The notes: generated by a model not told the origin, from the letters alone. A stretch of DNA of 64,000 nucleotides from Roseiarcus sp963842835 (GCA_963842835.1 CAWJIB010000003.1:62001-126000); one strand, 5' to 3'; counted from the first letter of the stretch, positions 1 to 7,844 are shown. Program-made: numbers and translations.

Positions 1-2638
1 GACCCTCGGCGCCCCAGTTCATCCCGGCGATCTTGTCTTCGATCGCGAGCATGGCGTAGACGGGGGCTTCGAACCGACCGGCGACGTCCGCCGTCACCAT
101 TTCCGCGAAGCGGCCATTGTGGCGGAAGATCGGATAAGAGCCGGGCTCCCTCTGGAGCTTGACCACGTCCCCCAGTTCGACGTTAGCGCCCTGGCGCAAG
201 GTGCCGCCTGCGGGCAGCGGCGTCGACAGGAGGCGCTCGTCGGGCGCGCGGGCGGAACGCGGCAGCGCGACCGAGATATCGATCGGCTTGAGGCCGCCGC
301 CTCTTTGGGAATAACCGATCGGCGCCCCGCCGAGCAGCGCGCCGATCGTGTCGTAGACGGCTTGCTCGTTCACCCCGTGGAATTCCAGGGCGTCCTGGTC
401 GATCGAGATGCGCAGCCGTTCCGCCGGCTTGGGGAAACTGTCGTCGACGTCGACCACGAAGTCCACCGCCTCGAACGCCTTGCGCACCTTCGCAGCGAGC
501 GCGCGCCGGCTCACGGCGTCGGGCCCGTAGATCTCGGCGAGCACGGTGGCAAGCACCGGCGGGCCGGGAGGAACTTCCACGACCTTGAGCGCCGAACTAG
601 GGGAAGCGGCAGGTCGGCGAGGCGCCGGCGGATGTCGAGCGCGATCGCATGGCTGGCGCGGGAGCGATCGCTCTTGCCGACGAGATTGATCGCGAGGTCG
701 CCTTGCTGCGGATCGTCGCGCAAATAATAGTGGCGCACGAGACCGTTGAAATTGAACGGCGCCGCTGCGCCGGCGTAGGCCTGGATCGACGTCAGCTCGG
801 GAAGGTTCTTCAGCCGCTGCGCCGCCGCCATCAGCGTGCGGTCGGTTTCCTCCAGAACTCGTTCCCTGCGGGAGATCGAGGACGACTTGGATTTCCGACT
901 TGTTGTCGAAGGGCAGCAACTTGACTCGAACGTCCTTGGTCGCGAACAGCAGACACGCCGCCACCGTCGCCAACCCGACCGTCAGGAGAAAGATTTGCGA
1001 GCGCCAGCGCTCTTGCAGCAAGGGGCGCGCCAAAGCCGTATAAAGGCGGCCGAGCGCGCCGATGTCGTGGGAATGGTCGGCGCCTTCGGCGGCTTGCGCG
1101 CGGCGCCGACCCGCCAAGCGCAGCAGCAGCCACGGCGTCACCGTGACCGCGACGACGAAGGAAAAGAGCATCGCGATAGAGGCGTTGGCCGGAATGGGGC
1201 TCATATACGGGCCCATCAGGCCGCTCACGAACATCATCGGCAGCAGCGCCGCGACGATCGTCAGCGTCGCGACGATCGTCGGGTTGCCGACTTCGGCGAC
1301 GGCCTCGATCGCGGTCTCGACGAGGCCGCGCTCGCCGCGCATCGACCAGTGCCGGGCGATGTTCTCGACGACGACGATCGCGTCGTCGACGAGAATGCCG
1401 ATCGAGAAGATCAGCGCGAACAGGCTGACCCGATTGATCGTGTAGCCCATCAGCCAGGACGCGAACATCGTCAGCAGGATCGTCGTGGGAATGATGATGA
1501 GCACCACCACGCCTTCGCGCCAACCGATGGCGAAGGTGATGAGCACGACGATCGACAGCGTCGCCAGCGCGAGGTGGAACAACAGTTCATTGGCCTTTTC
1601 GGTCGCGGTCGCCCCGTAGTTGCGCGTCGCCGCGACATCGATTCCCGGGGGCAAAATCCGCCCTTTGACGATTTCCAGACGGCGCAGCACGTCGTCGGCG
1701 ACCGAGACCGCGTTGGCGCCCTTGCGCTTGGCGATGGCGATGGTGAGCGCCGGCCGGCGCTGCAATTCGCCGTTGGCGAGCCGCGTCATCGTCCAGGCGC
1801 GATGTTCGGGCTCCGCGGCGCCGACAACGACATTGGCGACGTCCTTCACATAGACGGGGCGGCCGTCGCGCGAGGTCAACAACAGCAGGCCGATGTCGGG
1901 GACGCCCTGCAGCGTCTGCCCCGCCACGACGGGCAGCGAGCGCCCGTTCTCGCGCAACGCGCCGACGACGAACGAGCGGTTCGCGTTGGTCAGCTTGTCG
2001 ATGAGCTGGTTCAGGGTGATCCCGTAGAGCGCGAGCCGCTCCGGATCGGGCTCGACCCTGATCTGGTTTGGGCTCCCTCCGACGATATAGGCGCCGCCGA
2101 CGTTGTCGACCTTGGCCAGTTCGTGTTGCAGCTCCTCGCCGACCTGATAGAGGCCATTGTCGGTCCACAGGGCGGCGTGTTCGGGGTCGGCCGAAAGCGT
2201 GAGGTCGACGATCGCGACGTCGTTGATGCCGCGGCCGACGATCAGGGGTTCCGGGATGCCCTTGGGCAAGCCGATGATGTTGGCGCGGATCTTCTCGTGG
2301 ACGCGCAGAACCGCCGTGTCTTGGTCGGTGCCGACGAGAAAGCGCGCGGTGACGAGAACCCTGTCGTCCTGCGTTTGCGAATAGACGTGCTCGACGCCGT
2401 CGATGCCCTTGACGATGTCCTCGAGCGGACGCGTGACCAGTTCCACCGCGTCGTCCGCCTTGTAGCCGTTGGTCGTGACCATGATGTCGACCATGGGCAC
2501 GCTGATCTGCGGCTCTTCCTCGCGCGGCAGCGAGACGAGGGCGATCGCGCCCGCGGCCAGCGCCGCCAGCAGAAGAAGCGGCGTCAGCGGCGAACTGATG
2601 AAGCGGCGGGTGAGCGCCCCGGAAAGACCGAGCTTCAT
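1..2638 (-). CDS. RND-family efflux permease (partial; two compensating frameshifts)
   Basis: Inner-membrane proton-driven RND (AcrB/CzcA superfamily) pump subunit; the C-terminal end runs off the window. The frame stays open from ATG 2638 to the edge. It shows an N-terminal TM1, a porter domain, and TM4 with the GILVDDAIVVVENI segment, whose Asp pair belongs to the proton relay (about residues 405-420). It overlaps the adaptor gene by 4 bp (ATGA), so the two are translated as an operon. Odd: relative to the family, one T is extra at 856-857 and one base is missing at about 596-600. About 90 residues between them (roughly 593-680) are therefore read in the wrong frame, although no stop arises. 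The correct neighbouring frame there gives recognisable family sequence (AAAQRLKNLPELTSIQAYAG). Either an assembly error or a damaged pump. Substrate unknown; the divergent SqrR-like regulator suggests a thiol/sulfur-related stress. Confidence 0.85.
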   Translation of the reverse strand, partial: MKLGLSGALTRRFISSPLTPLLLLAALAAGAIALVSLPREEEPQISVPMVDIMVTTNGYKADDAVELVTRPLEDIVKGIDGVEHVYSQTQDDRVLVTARFLVGTDQDTAVLRVHEKIRANIIGLPKGIPEPLIVGRGINDVAIVDLTLSADPEHAALWTDNGLYQVGEELQHELAKVDNVGGAYIVGGSPNQIRVEPDPERLALYGITLNQLIDKLTNANRSFVVGALRENGRSLPVVAGQTLQGVPDIGLLLLTSRDGRPVYVKDVANVVVGAAEPEHRAWTMTRLANGELQRRPALTIAIAKRKGANAVSVADDVLRRLEIVKGRILPPGIDVAATRNYGATATEKANELLFHLALATLSIVVLITFAIGWREGVVVLIIIPTTILLTMFASWLMGYTINRVSLFALIFSIGILVDDAIVVVENIARHWSMRGERGLVETAIEAVAEVGNPTIVATLTIVAALLPMMFVSGLMGPYMSPIPANASIAMLFSFVVAVTVTPWLLLRLAGRRRAQAAEGADHSHDIGALGRLYTALARPLLQERWRSQIFLLTVGLATVAACLLFATKDVRVKLLPFDNKSEIQVVLDLPQGTSSGGNRPHADGGGAAAEEPSRADVDPGLRRRSGAVQFQRSRAPLLFARRSAARRPRDQSRRQERSLPRQPCDRARHPPAPRRPAASPSSALKVVEVPPGPPVLATVLAEIYGPDAVSRRALAAKVRKAFEAVDFVVDVDDSFPKPAERLRISIDQDALEFHGVNEQAVYDTIGALLGGAPIGYSQRGGGLKPIDISVALPRSARAPDERLLSTPLPAGGTLRQGANVELGDVVKLQREPGSYPIFRHNGRFAEMVTADVAGRFEAPVYAMLAIEDKIAGMNWGAEG

Positions 2639-3606
2639 GGCGCGGCCAAGACGTCGCCGTCCGTGAGGCCGGACAGGATTTCGACGCCGTCGTCGCGTTG
2701 CGCGCCAGGCTGCACCACCACTTCCGCGCCATCCCCGGTCTTCACGTAATTGACGCCCGCGCGACGAAAGACGTAGGAGCGCGGAATGACGATCGCGCGC
2801 CGCGCGCCGGTATTCACGTAGACGCGCGTGCGCTCGCCGACGAAGTAGTCGCCGAGCCCTTCGACGTCGACGTCGGCGATCACGCGTCCGCCCTGGATCT
2901 CGGGATAGACGATGCGCACGCGGCCCTCGCGCTTGTTCTCGTCGGGCCCTTCGCCGAGGCCGCGCGATCCGATGAGAACCTTGTCGCCCGCGCGCATGAA
3001 CTGAGCGTGCCGTTCAGGCAATTGCAGACGCAGGATGTAGCGGTCTTCGGCGAGCGTGGCGATCGTTTCGCCCGGCAGCACGACGCGGCCTTCCGAGACG
3101 GGGACGCTGAGGACGCGGCCCGCGGCCGGCGCGAGAACGGCTCCCTCGCTCATCTGCTGGGCGATGACGCCGCGGTCGCTCCGCATCGCCTCGAGCGTGC
3201 GCTGGGCGACGTCGAGAGCGGTCTTGGCCGCGTCGACCTGGACTTGGGTGCCGGCGCCCTTTCGTTGCAGCTCTTCGGCGCGATCGAAATCGGTCTTGGC
3301 CTTCTCGGCCTGCGATACCTGGGATTGGATTCGCGAATCGAGCGCCTGCATCTGAAGAAGAAGCTTGGGGTCCGCGACGGTGGCCAACTCTGCGCCCGCG
3401 TCGGCGCGGTCGCCCTCCCTGGCCTTCAGCGAAACGATCGTGCCGCCGAGGCGCGCGCGCGCGACGAGTTGATGCACCGGCTCGACGGTGGCGACGACCG
3501 CCTTTTGGTCCTGAATCTGTGAGGCATGGACGACGAAACGCTCCGCGGCCGCAAAGGCTGGCGGCGGGGATAAGAGCAAGGCGGCGAGGAAAACCAATCG
3601 GCGCAT
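2635..3606 (-). CDS. RND efflux periplasmic adaptor (HlyD/MFP family)
   Basis: Membrane fusion protein linking the RND permease to an outer-membrane channel. 323 residues from ATG 3606, which is preceded by AAGGA and followed by a clear signal peptide (MRRLVFLAALLL, cleavage near AFA). After it come a lipoyl-like half (GTIVSLKAREGDRADAGAEL), a coiled-coil hairpin with a Q/A/K-rich helix (about residues 95-160), the second lipoyl half (GAVLAPAAGRVLSVPVSEG) and beta-barrel/MP domains. A longer upstream reading is possible in frame but would bury the signal peptide and run into the divergent regulator, so 3606 is preferred. No outer-membrane channel gene is seen in the window. Divergent from a SqrR-like repressor across a 58-bp promoter region, so probably under its control. 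Confidence 0.88.
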   Translation of the reverse strand: MRRLVFLAALLLSPPPAFAAAERFVVHASQIQDQKAVVATVEPVHQLVARARLGGTIVSLKAREGDRADAGAELATVADPKLLLQMQALDSRIQSQVSQAEKAKTDFDRAEELQRKGAGTQVQVDAAKTALDVAQRTLEAMRSDRGVIAQQMSEGAVLAPAAGRVLSVPVSEGRVVLPGETIATLAEDRYILRLQLPERHAQFMRAGDKVLIGSRGLGEGPDENKREGRVRIVYPEIQGGRVIADVDVEGLGDYFVGERTRVYVNTGARRAIVIPRSYVFRRAGVNYVKTGDGAEVVVQPGAQRDDGVEILSGLTDGDVLAAP

Positions 3607-3628
3607 CGAAGGGTCCTTCAGCGAGGTC

Positions 3629-3657
3629 TTGACACATATATGAGAAAGAACTAATTT
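3629..3657 (+). promoter_or_regulatory. Promoter of SqrR-like regulator with CATATATG palindrome
   Basis: TTGACA (3629-3634), a 17-bp spacer and TAATTT (3652-3657) form a near-consensus sigma-70 promoter. The start codon at 3665 lies only 7 bp after the -10 box, so the mRNA would be almost leaderless. The spacer begins with the palindrome CATATATG (3635-3642), a plausible repressor site that would also control the divergent RND operon. Confidence 0.6.
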
Positions 3658-3664
3658 AGCAAGC

Positions 3665-4003
3665 ATGAATTTAGAGGCCCTTGAATTGCAGGCGGGCGCA
3701 GCAGAGTCGTTGCTCAAGACAGTCGCCAACAGGCGCCGGCTGGTGATCCTGTGCGAGTTGCTCGGCGGCGAGAAATCGGTGTCGGCGCTGCGCGGCGCGA
3801 TCGGATTGAGCCAATCGGCGCTGTCGCAACATCTGGCGCGATTGCGCGCGGACGACATCGTGACGACGCGTCGTGAGTCGCAGACGATCTACTACTCGCT
3901 GGCGAGCGAGCGCGTGACGAAGCTGATCGACCTTCTCTACGAACTTTATTGCGCGCCCGATTGCGGCGTGAAGCGACTGGCGAACAAGCGAGGAACGAAA
4001 TGA
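3665..4003 (+). CDS. ArsR/SmtB-family repressor, SqrR/BigR persulfide-sensor type (copy 1)
   Basis: 112-residue winged-helix repressor. The recognition region LSQSALSQHLARLRADDIVTTRR (read in two parts, about residues 48-70) and the wing QTIYYSL are typical of the group. Cys30 (VILC) and Cys96 (LYELYC) are 66 residues apart, the same spacing as the redox pair Cys41/Cys107 known for SqrR, which forms a tetrasulfide bridge with reactive sulfur species and leaves DNA. A third Cys (100) follows. Metal-binding residues of ArsR/SmtB sensors are not evident. It is divergent from the RND operon and upstream of DUF2892 and DUF302 genes; its stop overlaps the next start (ATGA). Probable role: derepress these genes under sulfide/persulfide. 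Family call firm; ligand inferred. Confidence 0.85.
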   Translation: MNLEALELQAGAAESLLKTVANRRRLVILCELLGGEKSVSALRGAIGLSQSALSQHLARLRADDIVTTRRESQTIYYSLASERVTKLIDLLYELYCAPDCGVKRLANKRGTK

Positions 4004-4203
4004 CGATCGATCGGGCGGTTATGGCGGTTGCGGGGACGGTGATCCTCGTCAGCGTGGCGCTGGCGCATTGGCACAGCCCCTATTGGCTGCTGCTGACGGC
4101 CTTCGTCGGCCTCAATTTGCTCCAGGCTTCGATGACCGGCTTTTGCCCGTTCGTGACTCTGCTGAAGCGGTTCGGCGTCAGGCCCGGCCAGGCGTTTTCC
4201 TGA
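4000..4203 (+). CDS. DUF2892 small membrane protein (YgaP-like transmembrane domain)
   Basis: 67 residues from ATG 4000, overlapping the regulator stop by 4 bp, hence translationally coupled. Two hydrophobic helices (about 7-25 and 28-45) are followed by the family ending TGFCPFVTLLKRFGV. This domain is the C-terminal membrane part of the rhodanese YgaP and often occurs alone beside sulfur-transfer genes. The single Cys at about 50 lies at the membrane edge and could carry a persulfide, but this is inference. No enzymatic domain is present. Confidence 0.75.
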   Translation: MTIDRAVMAVAGTVILVSVALAHWHSPYWLLLTAFVGLNLLQASMTGFCPFVTLLKRFGVRPGQAFS

Positions 4204-4277
4204 CAGTTGCGCCAGCGCGCCCTCGCGCCGCGAAACGGATCGCCGTCCGGCCATGGCGATGAAAGCGGAGAATTCGA

Positions 4278-4664
4278 ATGAATTACTATATCTCGCGGGT
4301 CGTCGAAGCGGGCTTTGACGAAACCGTCGCAAAGGTCATCGACGCGCTCAAACAGGAGGGCTTCGGCGTTCTGACCGAGATCGATGTCTCCAGCACGTTG
4401 AAGCAGAAGCTCGGCGTCGATTTTCGCAAATATCGCATTCTCGGCGCGTGCAATCCGGCGCTCGCCCACAAGGCTCTCACGGCGGAAGACAAGATCGGCG
4501 TGATGCTTCCGTGCAACGTCGTCGTCCAGGAGGCCGATGCGGGGAAGACGGAGGTCGCGGCGATCGACCCACGGGCGACGATGGAGCGGGTGGGGAACCC
4601 GGCCCTCGCGGAGATCGCCGATCAGGTCGCGGAAAAGCTCGGGCGCGTCGTTCGGGCCGTCTAG
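4278..4664 (+). CDS. DUF302 family protein
   Basis: 128 residues, preceded by GGAG at about 4266. It has the family pattern: an N-terminal segment around FDETVAKVIDALKQEGFGVLTEID (two pieces), a central ILGACNPALAHKAL motif with a conserved Cys-Asn-Pro, and GVMLPCNVVVQE with a second conserved Cys. DUF302 proteins are small alpha/beta proteins of unknown function, common next to sulfur oxidation and thiol genes. It follows the regulator and DUF2892 gene in the same orientation, 74 bp downstream, so probably in the same transcript. The two conserved cysteines fit a thiol or persulfide role, but function is not established. Confidence 0.8.
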   Translation: MNYYISRVVEAGFDETVAKVIDALKQEGFGVLTEIDVSSTLKQKLGVDFRKYRILGACNPALAHKALTAEDKIGVMLPCNVVVQEADAGKTEVAAIDPRATMERVGNPALAEIADQVAEKLGRVVRAV

Positions 4665-4861
4665 CCGGGCGAGGCCAGGGCCCGCGGCGAAGTGTCGCGC
4701 CCTGCGCGATCGAAGCGCGAGCGTTTTTCTCAATGTCGACAAGGCGGGGCCGGACAAGCCCCGGCGCCGCGTTGCGCCCGCTACTCAAGCCACAAATTTC
4801 CGGAACGGCGCATAGCACGAAATCAATTTGTAAATGGACAGCGCGCGAGCCTCCGCTCTGT

Positions 4862-4874
4862 ATATTACAAATAT
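4862..4874. promoter_or_regulatory. AT-rich inverted repeat upstream of dsrE-like operon
   Basis: ATATT-ACA-AATAT is a perfect 5-bp inverted repeat in an AT-rich island inside the 299-bp spacer between the DUF302 and dsrE-like genes. TTGACG follows at 4878. The rest of the spacer (4665-4963) shows no convincing gene. It is a candidate operator or promoter for the dsrE-like operon; only position and symmetry support this. Confidence 0.35.
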
Positions 4875-4963
4875 CTAATTGACGTTTCCCTCAACTACGA
4901 TGAACATGCGTTCGATGAGCGCGCGAGCCGCGAAGCTTCGCCGCCACACCCTTGGGAGGAAGA

Positions 4964-5347
4964 ATGCAGGGCTTGTTCATCGTCTGCCTGAGCGGGTCTC
5001 GGGAAAAGTTGCAGTTCGCGGCGATGACGGCGTCGGTTGCGGCGGTGTGCGGGCGCCCGGTCACGGTTTTCCTGTCGATGAACGCATTTCCCCTGTTCGT
5101 CCAGGGCGCGCCGGCGGCGCCGGCCGAGGGGGCGTTCGGCGCCCTCATGGAAAGCAAGAACGTCCCTTCCTTTCATCACATTTTCCAGCAGGCGGTCGAA
5201 CTCGGCGACGCGAAAATCTACGCCTGCTCGATGGCGATGGACGTCTCGGGCGTGCGCGAGGACCAGCTGGCCAGCAATGTCGCCGGCGCCATGGGCCTCA
5301 CCAAATTCCTCAGCGAAGCCGAGACGGGACAACTCGTCGTTTTCTAA
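4964..5347 (+). CDS. DsrE/DsrF-like sulfur carrier family protein
   Basis: 127-residue DsrE-fold protein. ATG 4964 is chosen because GGGAGGA lies directly upstream; an in-frame start 12 bp earlier would overlap that ribosome site. The fold is seen as an initial beta-strand (LFIVCLSGS), a helix and strand with ATMTAS-like packing (AAMTASVAAVCGRPVTVFLS), and a late ACSMAMD motif (Cys near 87) in the place where DsrE-family proteins carry the persulfide cysteine. It is followed 23 bp later by a TusA-like gene and then a SQR-like flavoprotein. This makes a DsrE-TusA relay for sulfane sulfur likely. It is not the DsrE of DsrEFH, which is encoded at 24.3 kb. Confidence 0.8.
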   Translation: MQGLFIVCLSGSREKLQFAAMTASVAAVCGRPVTVFLSMNAFPLFVQGAPAAPAEGAFGALMESKNVPSFHHIFQQAVELGDAKIYACSMAMDVSGVREDQLASNVAGAMGLTKFLSEAETGQLVVF

Positions 5348-5370
5348 ATCAGGAGAAAGGGAATCGTCGC

Positions 5371-5604
5371 ATGGAAGCGGACAGAATCATCGACGCGCGA
5401 GGCAGCTTTTGCCCGGGGCCGCTGATGGAGCTCATTGCAGGGATGAAAATGTCGAAGGTCGGCGAAACCATCGAGCTTCTGTCTTCCGACAAGGGGTCGG
5501 CTCAGGACGTTCCGGAGTGGATCAACAAGGTCGGCCACCAGATGGTCGGCACGACTCAGGACGGCGGCGGCGTCTGGCATATTCAAGTGCGCAAGATGAA
5601 ATAA
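5371..5604 (+). CDS. TusA-like sulfurtransferase (copy 1)
   Basis: 77 residues with the diagnostic CPGP motif (FCPGPLMELI, Cys14) in which the Cys carries a persulfide, and the usual two-layer alpha/beta length. TusA-family proteins shuttle sulfane sulfur between donors, DsrE-type carriers and acceptors in the cytoplasm. ATG 5371 follows AGGAGA at 5351 with a longish spacing. Flanked by dsrE-like and SQR-like genes in one operon, which points to a dedicated relay rather than tRNA thiolation. A second, different TusA (CPLP) is at 31.0 kb. Confidence 0.87.
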   Translation: MEADRIIDARGSFCPGPLMELIAGMKMSKVGETIELLSSDKGSAQDVPEWINKVGHQMVGTTQDGGGVWHIQVRKMK

Positions 5605-5656
5605 GCGTGCGGTAGAAAATCTTTAGAGGAAACGCACATCATCGGGAGGATAGGTC

Positions 5657-6796
5657 ATGAGAGTTCTCGTCGTCGGCGGCGGAATGGGAGGCACCATTTT
5701 CGCCAACAATCTCGCGCGCAGAATCCACAGCGAGCTGAAATCCGGCAAAGCGTCGATTACGATGCTCACCGCCTCGGAAAAGCACATGTACCAGCCGGGG
5801 CTCCTTTATGTCGCGCTCGGGCGGATGACCCCGGACGAACTCTATCGCGAGCAGGCGAGCCTGCTGGAGCCCGGCATTTCGCTTCACGTCGATCCCGTCG
5901 AAACCTTTAATCTCAAGGCCAATCACGTCGTCACCAAGGGCGGCAAGACGCACGAATACGACGTGATCGTCATCGCGACCGGATCGCGCCCGACGCCCGA
6001 GATTATTCCCGGCCTGGCGGAGAATTCCGTCAATTGCTACACCGAGGCCAACTCGCTGGACTTCTTCGAAAAGCTCAGCGCGTTCAAGGGCGGACGGATT
6101 CTCGTAACCGTCGGGCTGCCGCACAAGTGCCCGATGATTCCGCTCGAAATCACCATGACGATGTACGATTTCATCGCCGATCGCGGTCTGCTCGACAAGA
6201 CCGAGTTCTATTACACCTATCCGATCGGCCGGCTTCACAGCCTGGAGAACGTCGGCAAATGGGCGGCGGTCGAATTCGCTCGGATGAAGATCAAGACCGA
6301 GACCCTTTTCAACATGAAGGAAGTCGACGGCAAGAACGCCAGGGTGCGCAGCGAGGAGGGGTCGGACCTCCCTTACGATCTCTTGGTCGCCGTTCCCCCG
6401 CACAAGGGGATGGAAGTGATCGAGAAGAACGGGCTCGGCCAGAACGGCTGGATCCCGACCAATCGCAACACGCTTCACATGGAAGGCGACCAGGGCGCCA
6501 ACGTCATCGTGCTCGGCGACACCACCAACATTCCGATCAGCAAGGCGGGCTCGACCGCCCATTTCGAAGCCGACGCGGCGGCCGAGAACGTCGCGGCGCT
6601 CATCAAGATCGGGCGCCCCGTGCGCGCCTACGACGGCAAGGTGTTCTGTTTCATCGAGGCGGGCAAGGACCGCGCCACTTACGCGATGTTCAATTACCTC
6701 CAACCCCCGCAGCCCAAGGCGCCGAACGGCGCGGTCCACGCCTTCAAGATGGCCTATAATAAATTATATTGGGCGTCGGCGCGCGGGATCCTGTGA
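5657..6796 (+). CDS. SQR-like FAD-dependent oxidoreductase (sulfide:quinone oxidoreductase family)
   Basis: 379-residue flavoprotein of the disulfide-oxidoreductase-like family. N-terminal FAD motif VLVVGGGMGGTIFANNLAR, later ATGSRPTPE, and a second FAD-contact motif NVIVLGDTTNIP (about 290-300). Cysteines in VNCYTE (about 126) and HKCPMIP (about 156) match the region of the redox-active pair in SQR enzymes, which reduce quinone with sulfide to give polysulfide. The C-terminus ends in an amphipathic stretch (KMAYNKLYWASARGIL) suited to membrane association. GGGAGGA precedes the start. It lies between tusA-like and DUF1641 genes; DUF1641 proteins commonly accompany SQRs. The exact SQR type cannot be assigned by eye. 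Confidence 0.8.
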   Translation: MRVLVVGGGMGGTIFANNLARRIHSELKSGKASITMLTASEKHMYQPGLLYVALGRMTPDELYREQASLLEPGISLHVDPVETFNLKANHVVTKGGKTHEYDVIVIATGSRPTPEIIPGLAENSVNCYTEANSLDFFEKLSAFKGGRILVTVGLPHKCPMIPLEITMTMYDFIADRGLLDKTEFYYTYPIGRLHSLENVGKWAAVEFARMKIKTETLFNMKEVDGKNARVRSEEGSDLPYDLLVAVPPHKGMEVIEKNGLGQNGWIPTNRNTLHMEGDQGANVIVLGDTTNIPISKAGSTAHFEADAAAENVAALIKIGRPVRAYDGKVFCFIEAGKDRATYAMFNYLQPPQPKAPNGAVHAFKMAYNKLYWASARGIL

Positions 6797-6807
6797 GGGA
6801 GGGCTTA

Positions 6808-7779
6808 ATGGAACAGACCCAGCAAGCCCCTCCGCCGTTCGAAGCCGCGCTCGCTACGCTGGTGGAGAACGGCGATCTCGATCGGATCGTCGCGCTGGCG
6901 CGCGTCGTCGGCAGCGCGCAGGACGCTCTGTCGGACGACATGGTCACGCGGCTCGCCGGGATGGCGACGGACGGGCTCGAACTGCTCGACCGCGTCAACC
7001 GCAGCGGTGTCGGGCGCGCCTTGCCGGCGATTTCGGCCCTGGTGGAGAACGGCGATCTCGATCGGATCGTCGCGTTAGCGCGCGTCGTCGGCAGCGCGCA
7101 GGACGCCCTCAACGACGAAATGGTCGGCCGCGTCGCCGGGATGGCGACGGACGGGCTCGAACTGCTCGACCGCGTCAACCGCAGCGGCGTCGGGCGCGCC
7201 TTGCCGGCCATAACGGCGCTCGTCGACAACGGCGATCTCGATCGGATCGTCGCGTTGGCGCGCGTCGTCGGCAGCGCGCAGGACGCCCTGTCGGACGAAA
7301 TGGTCACCCGGCTCGCGGGACTGGCGACGGACGGGCTCGATCTGCTCGACCGCGTCAACCGCAGCGGGGTGGCGCGAGCCTTGCCGGCGATTACGGCGCT
7401 CGTCGACAACGGCGATCTCGATCGGATCGTCGCGCTGGCGCGCGTCGTCGGCAGCGCGCAAGACGCTCTTTCCGACGACATGGTCACCCGGCTCGCGGGA
7501 TTGGCGACCGATGCCGTGGCGATCATCGATCGTGTGACGCGCAACGGATTCGTCGACCGGTGGCTGACGCTCGCCGATCGCGTCGAGAGGTCCGGCCTGC
7601 TGTCCGATCTCATTACCGCGATCGATCAAGCCGGCAAGGACGTGGCGGCGGCGCCGCGGCCGCAGGGCGGGTTTGCGGGGCTTTGGACGCTGATGAAGCA
7701 GCAGCAGACGCAGGAGGCCGCGCAGTTCGTGAACGCCATCATACGCGCGCTGCGCGCAGCGCGCGTGAAATCGGGCTGA
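6808..7779 (+). CDS. DUF1641 protein with four tandem 60-residue repeats
   Basis: 323 residues. ATG 6808 has GAGGGAGGG directly upstream and the SQR-like gene stops 12 bp before it. From residue 18 the protein consists of a 60-residue helical unit repeated nearly identically three times, followed by a fourth partial copy; each unit carries NGDLDRIVALARVVGSAQDA and LLDRVNRSGV. The last copy leads into a typical DUF1641 end (RWLTLADRVERSGLLSDLI, then GGFAGLWTLMK). DUF1641 proteins are all-helical partners of SQR-like and formate dehydrogenase-like enzymes with no known catalysis. Ordinary family members are roughly half this length, so this looks like an internally amplified scaffold. No signal peptide, no long hydrophobic helices, no cysteines. 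Confidence 0.8.
   Translation: MEQTQQAPPPFEAALATLVENGDLDRIVALARVVGSAQDALSDDMVTRLAGMATDGLELLDRVNRSGVGRALPAISALVENGDLDRIVALARVVGSAQDALNDEMVGRVAGMATDGLELLDRVNRSGVGRALPAITALVDNGDLDRIVALARVVGSAQDALSDEMVTRLAGLATDGLDLLDRVNRSGVARALPAITALVDNGDLDRIVALARVVGSAQDALSDDMVTRLAGLATDAVAIIDRVTRNGFVDRWLTLADRVERSGLLSDLITAIDQAGKDVAAAPRPQGGFAGLWTLMKQQQTQEAAQFVNAIIRALRAARVKSG
6859..7545 (+). repeat. 180-bp in-frame tandem repeat, 3.8 copies
   Basis: Copies begin at 6859, 7039, 7219 and 7399. Long stretches are identical at the DNA level, including synonymous positions (for example the block encoding NGDLDRIVALARVVG). Copies 1-2 share GTGGAGAAC and copies 3-4 share GTCGACAAC at the unit start, suggesting stepwise duplication or gene conversion. 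The fourth copy diverges after about 110 bp. Confidence 0.95.
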
Positions 7780-7810
7780 AAAGCCGCGGCGCGACTGATG
7801 GACGAACGGG

Positions 7811-7844
7811 AAACGCCGCGCTTTCTGGCGCGGCGTTTTCTTTT
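7811..7844 (+). terminator. Rho-independent terminator of the dsrE-tusA-SQR-DUF1641 operon
   Basis: Perfect 11-bp stem (AAACGCCGCGC / GCGCGGCGTTT) with a 6-nt loop TTTCTG, followed by TTTTCTTTT. It lies 32 bp after the DUF1641 stop on the plus strand. On the minus strand the tail is not T-rich, so it acts mainly for the plus-strand operon. Confidence 0.9.

Noticed and set aside
836..2749. Long plus-strand frame opposite the RND permease
   Set aside because: Composition is Arg/Gln/Asp-rich and it has no ribosome site or motif; the minus strand encodes the recognisable permease.
6859..7545. Regular repeats considered as a CRISPR array
   Set aside because: The 180-bp period is fully coding and in frame, with no short repeats separated by unique spacers. 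No CRISPR or cas genes were seen in the window.
6744..7613. Minus-strand Ser/Thr/Arg-rich repetitive frame opposite the DUF1641 gene
   Set aside because: Its repeats simply mirror the 180-bp repeats of the real plus-strand gene; no start signal and no homologous family seen.
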